Shown here one piece after another: positions 25,609 through 33,491 of a DNA stretch of 48,728 nt (positions within the stretch are counted from its first letter, which is position 1; the number at the start of each line of letters is the position of its first letter). The notes below the pieces were generated by a model. The model did not search any database, was not told where the DNA came from, and was given only the letters and a program-made list of their open reading frames with translations. The translations under genes and the position numbers were made by a program. Origin of the DNA: Bacillota bacterium (lineage in GTDB: Bacteria; Bacillota; Clostridia; Acetivibrionales; DSM-1351); contig JAEYNY010000044.1 in NCBI GenBank assembly GCA_023412275.1, positions 1 through 48,728 of the forward strand. Reading direction: 5' to 3'.

Positions 25609-25628
25609 ATATTTGCATAAGCGAATAT
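25609..25628 (-). promoter_or_regulatory. ArsR/SmtB-type operator
   Basis: ATATTTGC and GCGAATAT form an 8-bp inverted repeat with one mismatch around ATAA, a typical SmtB/ArsR operator shape, just upstream of the second arsR-like gene. Confidence 0.6.
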
Positions 25629-25780
25629 ATGCATATTATATACCAGATTTTATCAATAATAAAGTAAAAATGGAAAACTACTTGTAATAATCAATCATCA
25701 TCATATTTCAAGGTTGCCAACATCAGCGAATTTTTTGCCTTACTAAAAAACTTTACATTAAAATTAAATTATAAATATTA

Positions 25781-25925
25781 CTATTTCATTTTTTCAAGAA
25801 TAGTAGATATCTCTTTTGGTTTCAATACTTTCCCAAATAAAAAACACCTTTTCATCAATAATAAGTGCCTGAGTTGACATTACCCCATAAGCAGCAAAGT
25901 GCTTAAAATCTGCTGCTGTCTATTT
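25781..25925 (-). pseudogene. Thioredoxin-fold (redox-active disulfide) protein, C-terminal fragment
   Basis: Read on the minus strand, one frame gives ADFKHFAAYGVMSTQALIID and then EKVFF; a shift of one base continues FGKVLKPKEISTILEKMK and stop. Together this is the C-terminal half of small thioredoxin-like proteins (cis-Pro motif VMSTPALIIDEKV, with Pro changed to Gln here). The N-terminal half with CxxC is missing and an in-frame stop lies just upstream. Genes of this family commonly sit beside arsR and ccdA, exactly as here. Confidence 0.75.
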
Positions 25926-26008
25926 TATTGAGGCAAGTCAACCATTTAAAAATAACAAAATATCATCTCCTATTTTCTACCCCGTTTTAATTATCAAAAA
26001 TATGTTTA

Positions 26009-26310
26009 ATGTGCGATGCCACCATTCAGAGACTCATTAAGGAAAAAGGCCGTATTAATTTTAACAGTGTATCAATGGAATCCAGTGTTTCAAAAGCATA
26101 TCTTTATAACAATCAAGGAATCCGTGAAAAATTGAAACACTGCGCAAGCAGCAAGAAGGCTTATCTTCACCAAAATAGGGAAAAAAGCAAATGAGTGATG
26201 ACGTTCTTATTGCAGCCAAAAATAAGCGGATTAAACCCTTGGAGGAGGAAAATAGGCGGTTAACGGCTGAATTGACTAACCTTAGAGGCAAGCAATATGA
26301 TAGAGTGTAA
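26009..26310 (+). pseudogene. Tn554 TnpC-like (DUF6262) gene remnant, split by a frameshift
   Basis: The first frame (26009-26194) reads TIQRLIKEKGRINFNSVSME, then SSVSKAYLYNNQGIREKL, the DNA-binding core of TnpC-like proteins that accompany TnpA/TnpB tyrosine recombinases. It ends in TGA overlapping an ATG (26191) whose frame gives a coiled-coil tail KRIKPLEEENRRLTAELTN to 26310, the usual C-terminus of the family. The N-terminus is short, and no intact tnpA/tnpB of that type is adjacent. It marks an old, decayed mobile element. Confidence 0.65.
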
Positions 26311-26394
26311 TGGTAACAAGAATTACTTTTATGGTATAATTAAACACACGAAGAAAGCATCCGTAATTTCTATATACGTAACAGAGGGTTAATT

Positions 26395-27216
26395 ATGTTA
26401 AATGAATTTATTGAGAAAACAATACTTATTTTAAACCGCTCAGATTTGCATATTCATAGGCCTAATCATGCAAAAATGGAAATAGGTGAAAAACCTGGAT
26501 CTAAGATACTATATATGGAGTTATCAGACCACCTATCTACGCTAAAACTAGAAGATAATATCATATTCCAAATTGTAGTGTTTTTTGGGTTAGTGGATGC
26601 AATAGTTGATGTACAACATCCAGAACTGGAAGGTGAGAAATTCGTTGTTAAATATGTAAGTCTCCCTAGTACTAATGATTGTGAAATAATATTTAAAGAA
26701 GTGTACAGGATTCTAAGAGTGATTAGGAATGCTTCGGTACATTCTCGAAATGCAATATCAATTAATAACGATGAGATAATAATTTCTTACGACTATAATA
26801 ATTTGCATTTCAGTAAGTACTGCCTTGAATTATTATTTACTTTTGTACTACTTGTAGTTGAGGATGTTTATCCAAATGAATACAAAATGGGTATATTTAG
26901 GAGCCTATATGATGATATCATTAACCAAATTACTGCTTTCAATGACAAAAAGGATTTAACAGGACGACTTTTAACTATACAAAATGGTTTGAGATTAAAG
27001 CGAACAACAAGATATAAGGTATTAAATCCTGTGTGGAGTATTAAGAGTGAGAAAATTTATATTGAACGGTGTATATTAAGCCCTGTTGAAATGCAACATG
27101 CCTCATGTGATTATCATATTAATTTCAATAATAAGTTCTATATGGTACCTGACGAGATTTTATCTACTACAAATGAGGTTAATATAATCGATATTGATAA
27201 TTGGCCTGCATTTTAA
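26395..27216 (+). CDS. Uncharacterised protein with HEPN-like RxxxxH motif
   Basis: A 273-residue soluble protein I do not recognise as a family. In its middle, a long helix ends in YRILRVIRNASVHSRNAI (about 103-120), which contains Arg-x4-His in the form RNASVH. That is the signature of HEPN domains, used as RNases in toxin-antitoxin, Abi and CRISPR-associated proteins. The C-terminal 80 residues are beta-rich with scattered Cys/His and end DIDNWPAF. The start ATG has GAGGG upstream, and a TATAAT box sits at 26335-26340, so it appears to have its own promoter. An RNase role is inference from one motif; no partner antitoxin is adjacent. Confidence 0.5.
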   Translation: MLNEFIEKTILILNRSDLHIHRPNHAKMEIGEKPGSKILYMELSDHLSTLKLEDNIIFQIVVFFGLVDAIVDVQHPELEGEKFVVKYVSLPSTNDCEIIFKEVYRILRVIRNASVHSRNAISINNDEIIISYDYNNLHFSKYCLELLFTFVLLVVEDVYPNEYKMGIFRSLYDDIINQITAFNDKKDLTGRLLTIQNGLRLKRTTRYKVLNPVWSIKSEKIYIERCILSPVEMQHASCDYHINFNNKFYMVPDEILSTTNEVNIIDIDNWPAF

Positions 27217-27357
27217 TGTAAAGCACTAAAGTAATCAGACAAATCTCGCAGCATAGCAAAATGTAGTTATTGAAAAATGTTTGGGGCTATGTAGGGGTAC
27301 TGGCATTCTTAAGTTCCGCAGTGCTGGAAAACTTAAATTCCGTAAACAACTTATAAC
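27217..27357. other. Non-coding spacer
   Basis: Between the HEPN-like gene and the DGC pseudogene. It holds a short direct repeat (CTTAAGTTCCG at 27308 and CTTAAATTCCG at 27332) and nothing else I can name. Confidence 0.4.
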
Positions 27358-27745
27358 TTATAGCCTTTCAACAATTTTTTTTGCAACTTCAAGCGAATTA
27401 GCTTTGGATATCTTCTTCAGACATTTCGTTAATACCTATTCGTATCAAAATCAAAAAGCTTATCAGTTATAATTATTTCTGGTTCGACCTCACTTACAAC
27501 ACCTTTCATCATTCATGAAGCGCACATAACACATAATAAAACAACCTTCTAGCTCTCTTGGCATTCCTTACTCTTCAGGGAAGTGAATAGCAAATGATAT
27601 TCGCTGAACGTCTTGACACATCACCCCTTAAACAGGCTCCTTCGCAGCTCATAATAACAATAGGTTTTTCTGCTTGTTGGCTTGCATACTTTTTACACAT
27701 CGGACAAAAATTTTTATTTTTTCTATTTTAATAGACTCATAGCTA
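27358..27745 (-). pseudogene. DGC-domain zinc-binding protein, multiply frameshifted
   Basis: Minus-strand pieces in successive frames assemble one protein: CPMCKKYASQQAEKPIVIMS, then CEGACLRGDVSRRSANIICY, then GMPRELEGCFIMCYVRFMN, then KGVVSEVEPEIIITDKLFDF, and finally ANSLEVAKKIVERL with stop at 27358. The Cys pattern CPxCKKY...SCEGAC...EGCF is that of DGC putative zinc-binding proteins, which often travel with arsenic and mercury genes. At least three frameshifts and stops separate the pieces, so it is dead. Downstream of 27745 another short frame (PKIVVGIKKLSLRSLFEDWA, 27760-27850) may be a remnant of a further gene. Confidence 0.75.
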
Positions 27746-27865
27746 GAGGTGATTGCCTCCTCCGCTGGCCCAGTCTTCAAATAGGCTTCTTAAAGAAAGT
27801 TTCTTTATTCCCACAACAATTTTCGGCTTGTTATAGATATAGAAGAAAGTCTTACTAATTTTGTA

Positions 27866-28318
27866 TTATACATTTAAAATATACTCCTTATTATTCTTTT
27901 CCAGGATATCTACTAATATTTCAACAGCACCTCCGACAAATTGTTCACAGTATTGATGATGCTCTATAGCACCCCATTCTACAGGTTTTGTCAGTACTCT
28001 ACAGCATGTAGCCTTATATTTTTGTTTAAACTTATCATGTAATTCTTGTGTAAGTGTAAAAACTTCATTAACATTATTTTCAGTGTTTGTTCTTCCTTTC
28101 ACAGCACTTAACACCATGACGGCTCCAGTTAAAGATCCACATGAGCATTTTGAAGCTCCCAACCCAGCACCAAATCCGGTAGCCATTTTTAATGCTGTAT
28201 CGTTAAGTTCAAGATTCAATTCTTTGTTGAATACTTGTAAGATCGCTTCAGAGCAGTATAAACCACTTTTAAATAATTCTACTGCTTTAGTTGCAAGCTC
28301 TTCCTTTTTATATAGCAT
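27866..28318 (-). CDS. C_GCAxxG_C_C family redox-type protein
   Basis: A 150-residue protein of the C_GCAxxG_C_C family. The name-giving cysteines are seen: YCSEAILQ near residue 22, FGAGLGASKCSCGSLTGAVM near 50-68, CCRVL near 105 and a final QYC near 123. Members are presumed redox or metal-handling and are common in clostridia next to arsenic, mercury or selenium genes; the reaction is unknown. The start has GGAGG at 8 nt. Together with the upstream DGC remnant it seems to be the surviving part of a heavy-metal gene group. Confidence 0.85.
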   Translation of the reverse strand: MLYKKEELATKAVELFKSGLYCSEAILQVFNKELNLELNDTALKMATGFGAGLGASKCSCGSLTGAVMVLSAVKGRTNTENNVNEVFTLTQELHDKFKQKYKATCCRVLTKPVEWGAIEHHQYCEQFVGGAVEILVDILEKNNKEYILNV

Positions 28319-28343
28319 TAATTGTCGCCCTCCTTGAATATAT

Positions 28344-28365
28344 TACTATACATATAAATATAGTA
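28344..28365 (-). promoter_or_regulatory. Operator-like palindrome upstream of the C_GCAxxG_C_C gene
   Basis: TACTATA and TATAGTA enclose CATATAAA, 26 bp before the start codon. An ArsR-type regulator site is possible. Confidence 0.45.
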
Positions 28366-29015
28366 TGTGATTAGGTATAAAAAAACTACGAAACAAAATA
28401 ATCATTCATTTCATAGTAATTCTATATGTTTACAAGTGTATTTTATATGTAAGTTTTGGTAATGTCAATACTTTTTAATAATTTATAGCATATATTTGTT
28501 TCTACAAATTGATTTAAATAATATATTCTAATTACTGAACGTGAAATATCTAATCATAAAAAACACTGTATTTATATACAGTGATAGAAAATAAAATTAA
28601 TTGTTAATTGTAAATATCAAATGCATTTTTGCATCACGTAACTAATTTTTTACTTGTAATGACTATTCCTCTTTATTTTAATTTTTGTCTGTTTCAATAA
28701 CATATGAAGCAACAAATTTTTCTACGTTCTTATTCGGAGTCCAAGCCTTAATTATTTCTTTGCTGTTATCTTTCGGAATCATCCTGAAGTAGTATGAATA
28801 TTTTTATTACGTCATATATAAAAAACTGAATACTACCTCCAAGTCTGCTGTTGGTATCTAATCCAAATACCCTCGTTACAAGTAATTTACCAAACTACTT
28901 AGCCATTCCATTTTTAATAATTGATTATTAAGCCACTCAAAAATAAATAAAATACCACCCCACCCAAATCTTCTAATTCATTTAGTGTAAATAACTATTT
29001 ACAAATATAAAACTC
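28366..29015. other. Gene-poor spacer with a possible coding remnant
   Basis: On the minus strand a frame from about 28800 to the stop at 28678 reads YYFRMIPKDNSKEIIKAWTP, then NKNVEKFVASYVIETDKN, which looks like a protein C-terminus, but stops lie just upstream and I cannot name it. The rest (28800-29015) holds nothing recognisable. Confidence 0.4.
28556..28583 (-). terminator. Minus-strand rho-independent terminator
   Basis: On the minus strand CACTGTAT-ATAA-ATACAGTG is followed by TTTTTT. It probably ends transcripts arriving from the GHKL ATPase gene and the remnant behind it. Confidence 0.75.
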
Positions 29016-30665
29016 CTATGCGTCCACCTTTTCTTTTAAATCAATTTCAAGTTTAGTCAGAACTTCTTTAAGTTCAATTACCGGTATTACCTTCTGTGTA
29101 CCATACTTTAATATCCATTCATCTTCTTCCCTCATTAATGTCAAACAGCAACCGTCGATCAACCTTTTCTTTTCATAAGCTTCTAAATCCACGCTCCAGC
29201 ATACAACATAATCAAACGTATCATACGGATGGTCATGTTTAAAAAGATTGCTGAGTTTATATTCAATCTCTACTAATACCTTGTTATTGTCTTTATCTAG
29301 GCATATCATGTCCGTTGATGTGTGGTGTGAATAGTGTCCTATTTTTTCAATATACCTGATATATTTTCGCGTTATTTCGTTAGATATTAATGAGGTCAAT
29401 ACTACAACAACCTGGGATTCACAATCCGGCCGTTTCACAACTGGTAAGTCATGCAAAGCCAGGTTATCAATTTCATCAAATTTTTCAACACGTTTTTTCA
29501 ATAAACTTTGTTTGTTCTTTAAGATGTTCTCTATCTCTTCTTGTTTTCTAAGTCTGAAATACCCTTCCTCTGCTAAAGGTCTGATATCCTCATTTAGTAT
29601 CTTTTTGGCTTCATTAAAAACCCATTTTACCTTGGGGTCATCTTCATTAGAAATATTATTTCTATCAGCTGTAAGCTCAAAGGCTTGGGAATTAATAAGT
29701 ATATGGTAATGATGATAATTGGGATCATTCATTAGATCAGGCATTCTGAAAAACGGAATAAAATCCTTACAAAGGTAAACTCCAAATCTAGATTTGAGTT
29801 TTTCAGCAAATTTAAGTTTGCATATTTTCTTTCTACAATTTACACCGGACACTGTTCCATAGATCTGGAATGAGACATACTCTCCTTTTATATTTGTGGC
29901 TCTATGGTAAGGGCCAAAATGTCTACAATAGTTAACTGACCTTTTGTAAATTTCTTCTTTAGGATCCTCTGCAGGTTTCTCTTCAGGAGGCGTGAATTGG
30001 TGTGTCCCAGCTATTTCCTCTTTTATTCCTAAAATCCTATCCTCCAGAAATATTCTGGGTGCAATCTGCATGTTTTGAATATATTTATGGAGCTCCATAT
30101 AATTTGCAAAGTAAGTCTTAAAACTACCACCTGCGGAGAACCAGAGTATATAATCTTTTATTGTATCAAAATTAAAATACTTTTCAGGATTATCTATTAT
30201 ATATCCCTCAATAAGTATAGTCGTACCGCATTTACCAGTTTGAGCCGGGATATCTTCAATAGTGTATTCTGGTATAGTATCAGAGTTTAATGAATCCCAA
30301 GGATTTTTCATAACCGCTTTATACGCTTCACCATCCTTTGTCTGTGTATATACGGTTATCCCATCACTTTTAAAGAATGTTTTAGTTCCTAGACCTTTTT
30401 CACCAATACCAATTTGCCTTTTGTTGGAATCACCAAGATTGAAGAATTTTTGAAGAATATTAATGTTCATACCTTTTCCATCATCCTGAATTTCTATAAC
30501 AAACTTTCCTTCGGAGTCCCTATATACACTAATTGAAATCTGCTTGGATTCCGCATCATGAGAATTGCTTATGGCCTCTCTCACTATTTCAAGTGGATTA
30601 ACAACGTTTTTTGCAATTTCTTTAAAAATAGATATATTTTTTACGATTGGAGTAAATACCTTCAT
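29016..30665 (-). CDS. GHKL ATPase with PD-ExK-like C-terminal domain
   Basis: A 549-residue protein. The N-terminal half is an Hsp90/MutL/MORC-type ATP-binding domain: N-box REAISNSHDAE (about 28-38), G1 DDGKGM (about 61), G2 GIGEKGLGTKTFF (about 84) and GTTILIEGY (about 145). The middle contains the transducer-like region with basic stretches. The C-terminal 110 residues look like a restriction-endonuclease fold: Glu in YIEKIG, Asp in TDMICL (about 450), then VLVEIEYKLS (about 468) giving ExK. ATPases of this class gate nucleases and occur in predicted restriction or phage-defence loci. It is divergent from an XRE regulator with a shared operator. Function is inferred; the ATPase call is firm, the nuclease call moderate. 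Confidence 0.75.
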   Translation of the reverse strand: MKVFTPIVKNISIFKEIAKNVVNPLEIVREAISNSHDAESKQISISVYRDSEGKFVIEIQDDGKGMNINILQKFFNLGDSNKRQIGIGEKGLGTKTFFKSDGITVYTQTKDGEAYKAVMKNPWDSLNSDTIPEYTIEDIPAQTGKCGTTILIEGYIIDNPEKYFNFDTIKDYILWFSAGGSFKTYFANYMELHKYIQNMQIAPRIFLEDRILGIKEEIAGTHQFTPPEEKPAEDPKEEIYKRSVNYCRHFGPYHRATNIKGEYVSFQIYGTVSGVNCRKKICKLKFAEKLKSRFGVYLCKDFIPFFRMPDLMNDPNYHHYHILINSQAFELTADRNNISNEDDPKVKWVFNEAKKILNEDIRPLAEEGYFRLRKQEEIENILKNKQSLLKKRVEKFDEIDNLALHDLPVVKRPDCESQVVVVLTSLISNEITRKYIRYIEKIGHYSHHTSTDMICLDKDNNKVLVEIEYKLSNLFKHDHPYDTFDYVVCWSVDLEAYEKKRLIDGCCLTLMREEDEWILKYGTQKVIPVIELKEVLTKLEIDLKEKVDA

Positions 30666-30702
30666 TTAAGTTCACCCTGCCTTAGCCACAAAATTTTCCA
30701 TG

Positions 30703-30719
30703 TGTGTGATAATCACACA
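30703..30719. promoter_or_regulatory. Operator palindrome in the divergent promoter
   Basis: TGTGTGAT-A-ATCACACA is a perfect 8-1-8 palindrome between the GHKL ATPase start (30665) and the XRE start (30778), the expected binding site of the small XRE repressor. Confidence 0.7.
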
Positions 30720-30777
30720 ATTTATTATTAACTTTTTATTAAAATCAATACATCAAACATAGATAAGGGTGGTTTTA

Positions 30778-30999
30778 GTGGAACCAAGAAATATTATTGG
30801 TAAGAAAATCAGCCAAATACGGAAGAAAAAAGGCATTACTCAAGAAGACCTTGCTGCCAGGTTAAATGTACAAGGTATTAATATAGACAGACCTATGATT
30901 TCAAAAATAGAAAATCAGTCTAGAGAAATATTAGACTTTGAGATACTAGGTATTGCTAAGGCTCTAGGGATTACTATAGAAGAACTATTTAAAGAATAA
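30778..30999 (+). CDS. Small XRE-family transcriptional regulator
   Basis: A 73-residue protein that is almost entirely a Cro/C1 helix-turn-helix: IGKKISQIRKKKGITQEDLA, recognition helix region RPMISKIENQSR, and the closing ALGITIEELFKE. Start GTG 30778 has AAGGGTGG 7 nt upstream; an in-frame GTG at 30769 lies inside that site and is less likely. It is transcribed away from the GHKL ATPase across a shared palindrome, the standard arrangement of a controller protein for a restriction or defence gene. Confidence 0.88.
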   Translation: MEPRNIIGKKISQIRKKKGITQEDLAARLNVQGINIDRPMISKIENQSREILDFEILGIAKALGITIEELFKE

Positions 31000-31001
31000 T
31001 T

Positions 31002-31037
31002 ACAATTGCATTTTCATAAAGTTAAAAATGCAATTGT
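31002..31037. terminator. Hairpin between convergent genes
   Basis: ACAATTGCATTTT and its complement enclose 10 nt between the converging XRE gene and the last gene of the recombinase operon. No strong T-run, but its position fits a bidirectional terminator. Confidence 0.55.
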
Positions 31038-31063
31038 TAAATTATATAAATTTATACGTTAAA

Positions 31064-31801
31064 TCAAATTTGGTCTTTACCTTCAAGGATTTTTGCCAAA
31101 TCAATTATACTATTATTTATCTCTTTCATATAGGTGTTTTCCTTTTGACCTACAATCTCTTCTATTAATTCTTGATTATTATCAAAAATATGCAAAAGTT
31201 CATTTTGAATATATGTATCCCCTTCTTTTTTTAAAACCATTACATCATTTAATGAATTTTCCGATAATCGACTGTTATAAAACATCATAAATAATGCTTG
31301 TTTATATTGACTCGCCAATTTTTTATACGTATTTACTTTTTGCTGCAATTCATTGAACTTTTTATCATTACGTGCATTTTCATTACGTTCTTTTTGGAAA
31401 ATCTTAATTAGAATCTGTTTCATTTTCTGAGGATTGTTTGAGTTAGTATCAATTACTGCTTTTATATCATCTGTACCTACTTCAAATGATTCCCCGGCAA
31501 TTATAGGATGATTATGGCGTTTACATAAATCAATTTGCTCCTTGCCTTGATTTGGTACTCCTCTATAATCAGCAGCCCAGAAAGAGTATCCATATAGTTT
31601 AAAAAGTTCGTTCTTTGAATTTCGTTTTTTTGTTTTAACAAGATATTTATTGAATGTAAACACCGAGTTGTAAGTTACCTTACTTATGTTATAGTCAACA
31701 CTCTTTAGTTTCATTTCAATGATTTCATTTATCTCTTCGATATCATACTGTGTCTTGGGTCTTCCAGTACCATTTTTATTCATCATTTTTTTCCTCCCCA
31801 T
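31064..31801 (-). CDS. Coiled-coil accessory protein of the recombinase operon
   Basis: A 245-residue protein, last of four overlapping genes. The N-terminus is basic (GRKKMMNKNGTGRPKTQYD) and is followed by a probable DNA-binding segment (NISKVTYNSVFTFNKYLV) and SFWAADYRGVPNQGK. Residues 125-190 form a coiled coil (ERNENARNDKKFNELQQKV). This plan, a small DNA-binding region plus coiled coil behind recombinase genes, recalls TnpC of Tn554 and the small subunit of other multi-recombinase elements, though I see no clear homology. It overlaps the upstream recombinase gene by 26 bp, so it is translationally coupled. Likely an accessory or target-choice factor. Confidence 0.6.
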   Translation of the reverse strand: MGRKKMMNKNGTGRPKTQYDIEEINEIIEMKLKSVDYNISKVTYNSVFTFNKYLVKTKKRNSKNELFKLYGYSFWAADYRGVPNQGKEQIDLCKRHNHPIIAGESFEVGTDDIKAVIDTNSNNPQKMKQILIKIFQKERNENARNDKKFNELQQKVNTYKKLASQYKQALFMMFYNSRLSENSLNDVMVLKKEGDTYIQNELLHIFDNNQELIEEIVGQKENTYMKEINNSIIDLAKILEGKDQI

Positions 31802-33491
31802 TAAAATTTAGAATTAATGCTTCTTTGAGCATTTCTAAACGGTTTGCATTGCCGGTAATTGATTTTATTAGCTGACGATATTCACAATAGTATTCTTCTT
31901 TTAGAATCAAGCTCCCATTGATAAGTTCGATACTAGCCTTATTTAATAACGCATGCAGCATTTTCTTGTTTGTACTAAGTTCATTTTTGAGTTGTACCAT
32001 ACTACGACGACTTATATATTGTCCTGCCTTTACTAAGTTTTCATTTTTGGGACGACACCACCATTTACTGCAAAAAAAACATAAATCATCTTCACATGAG
32101 AATGACCTGTCTGTACAGTAACCTATTCCGTATTCATCCGGAATAGAATCCTCAAAATTTGATGGCGCTTGAAAAGGCATATTCATAATTATATCTTTAA
32201 GTTTCTTACTATAATTATAAGTGTTGAAATCAATCTTGTTATAATAGCGATATATTTCAGAATCTATATATAGATCCACATGATTAACATAGGAACCAAG
32301 AGAATCCAATGAAGTATGTCCACCTATCATGGCTATATCAATTGGATTTAAATTTTGAAGCAATAGCGATGAGAAAGCCAGATGTCTTGTATCCCCAGCA
32401 CGTAGACGATCGTATTCTTTAGGTGCGTTTATCTGCCGATTTATATAAAAATCATAAAAAAGATCTATGAGCTGATTAAGGTCTGTACTTTCAAAGTGGG
32501 TGTATTCTTCATAAAAACGCAGGAAAGTATTTGCTTTATCCCGGAACATATCTTCTTTTTCTCTTACATTAAGAAAACAATTTCTTAGAAAGTCAATTGA
32601 AAATAAAGTTACCGATTTTGTATCATAAGCAACAACATCCTGATAGCTCTTAATCAAATCATACAAATCCTCAGAAATACATATTTTTCTGGCAATTGGT
32701 ATCTGCATTCGTTTAACTAAGCTACCTTTAATTCGATTTAAGCGAATATAACAGGCGTTGTTTAACCTAAATATACAGTCTTTATTAAGATTATATGTAA
32801 TTTCGGACGGGCGAATCGGTATCACAATAGATATTCGCCACCATATTATTACCGGCAAAAATAAATTTTTTAGATCTTTGTCTTGTTCTGTTGTTTCAAA
32901 CTTGTGCAGATAATACTGAAACATTGCAATATCCTTGTTACTTGGAAGTTCACGGCTTTCATTAGCTTTATTATCTACGTTATGTATTAAATTCAACTTA
33001 TTTTTTGCCTTTACTAAAGTTTTATAGTTAGTACTATAGAAAGAATTTTCTATAATAAATTCTATAAAGTTGATGGGTATATATAAATATATCTTATCGT
33101 TTTGGCTACAGTAATACTTTATTTCATCATCGCTCAATTCATTAACAGTCGTCAATCCATGAGAGGATATGTAAAACTGTTCAAGGATAGAATAATAAGC
33201 ATAAACGGTAGCCTCAGAATATCCGTCCATCAGCATGTTAGCCAAAAAGCATTTTATAAGTACTTTATCGTTTCTGTTATAAATTACCTTGCTAAATAAG
33301 CTAAAATCTATCCTTTCACGGTCATTATTATGATAAGCCTTTTTTAATAGCCATACTTCTGATTCAAATGTAAATGATCGTACATCATCGCTGCGACAAT
33401 ATCTACTGTTAAACCAGAGAGCCATATGATTCTTATAATCTATTATTTGTTCCTGGGTTGAATGTTCTTGCTGTGGTAAATTATTAGGCAT
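31776..33491 (-). CDS. Tyrosine recombinase (TnpB-like), third gene of the operon
   Basis: A 571-residue tyrosine recombinase. The catalytic-domain landmarks are visible: Arg I in VIPIRPSEITYN (about 228), a Lys region KGSLVKRMQIPIARK, Arg II in AGDTRHLAFSSLL (about 369; the first His of HxxR is not conserved), GGHTSLDSLGSYV (about 390) with the likely Tyr nucleophile at SYVNH. Past the active site a Cys/Trp-rich stretch CEDDLCFFCSKWWCRP (about 470) looks like a zinc-binding finger, as found at the C-terminus of TnpB-type recombinases. The 300-residue N-terminal part should be the SAM-like core-binding domain. It overlaps the 1387-aa gene by 8 bp and the next gene by 26 bp. Confidence 0.8.
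   Translation of the reverse strand: MPNNLPQQEHSTQEQIIDYKNHMALWFNSRYCRSDDVRSFTFESEVWLLKKAYHNNDRERIDFSLFSKVIYNRNDKVLIKCFLANMLMDGYSEATVYAYYSILEQFYISSHGLTTVNELSDDEIKYYCSQNDKIYLYIPINFIEFIIENSFYSTNYKTLVKAKNKLNLIHNVDNKANESRELPSNKDIAMFQYYLHKFETTEQDKDLKNLFLPVIIWWRISIVIPIRPSEITYNLNKDCIFRLNNACYIRLNRIKGSLVKRMQIPIARKICISEDLYDLIKSYQDVVAYDTKSVTLFSIDFLRNCFLNVREKEDMFRDKANTFLRFYEEYTHFESTDLNQLIDLFYDFYINRQINAPKEYDRLRAGDTRHLAFSSLLLQNLNPIDIAMIGGHTSLDSLGSYVNHVDLYIDSEIYRYYNKIDFNTYNYSKKLKDIIMNMPFQAPSNFEDSIPDEYGIGYCTDRSFSCEDDLCFFCSKWWCRPKNENLVKAGQYISRRSMVQLKNELSTNKKMLHALLNKASIELINGSLILKEEYYCEYRQLIKSITGNANRLEMLKEALILNFNGEEKNDE

Noticed and set aside
26061..26291. 76-codon minus-strand frame
   Set aside because: It is the antisense shadow of the TnpC-like remnant.
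27281..27472. 63-codon plus-strand frame
   Set aside because: It is antisense to the decayed DGC gene and has no start signal.
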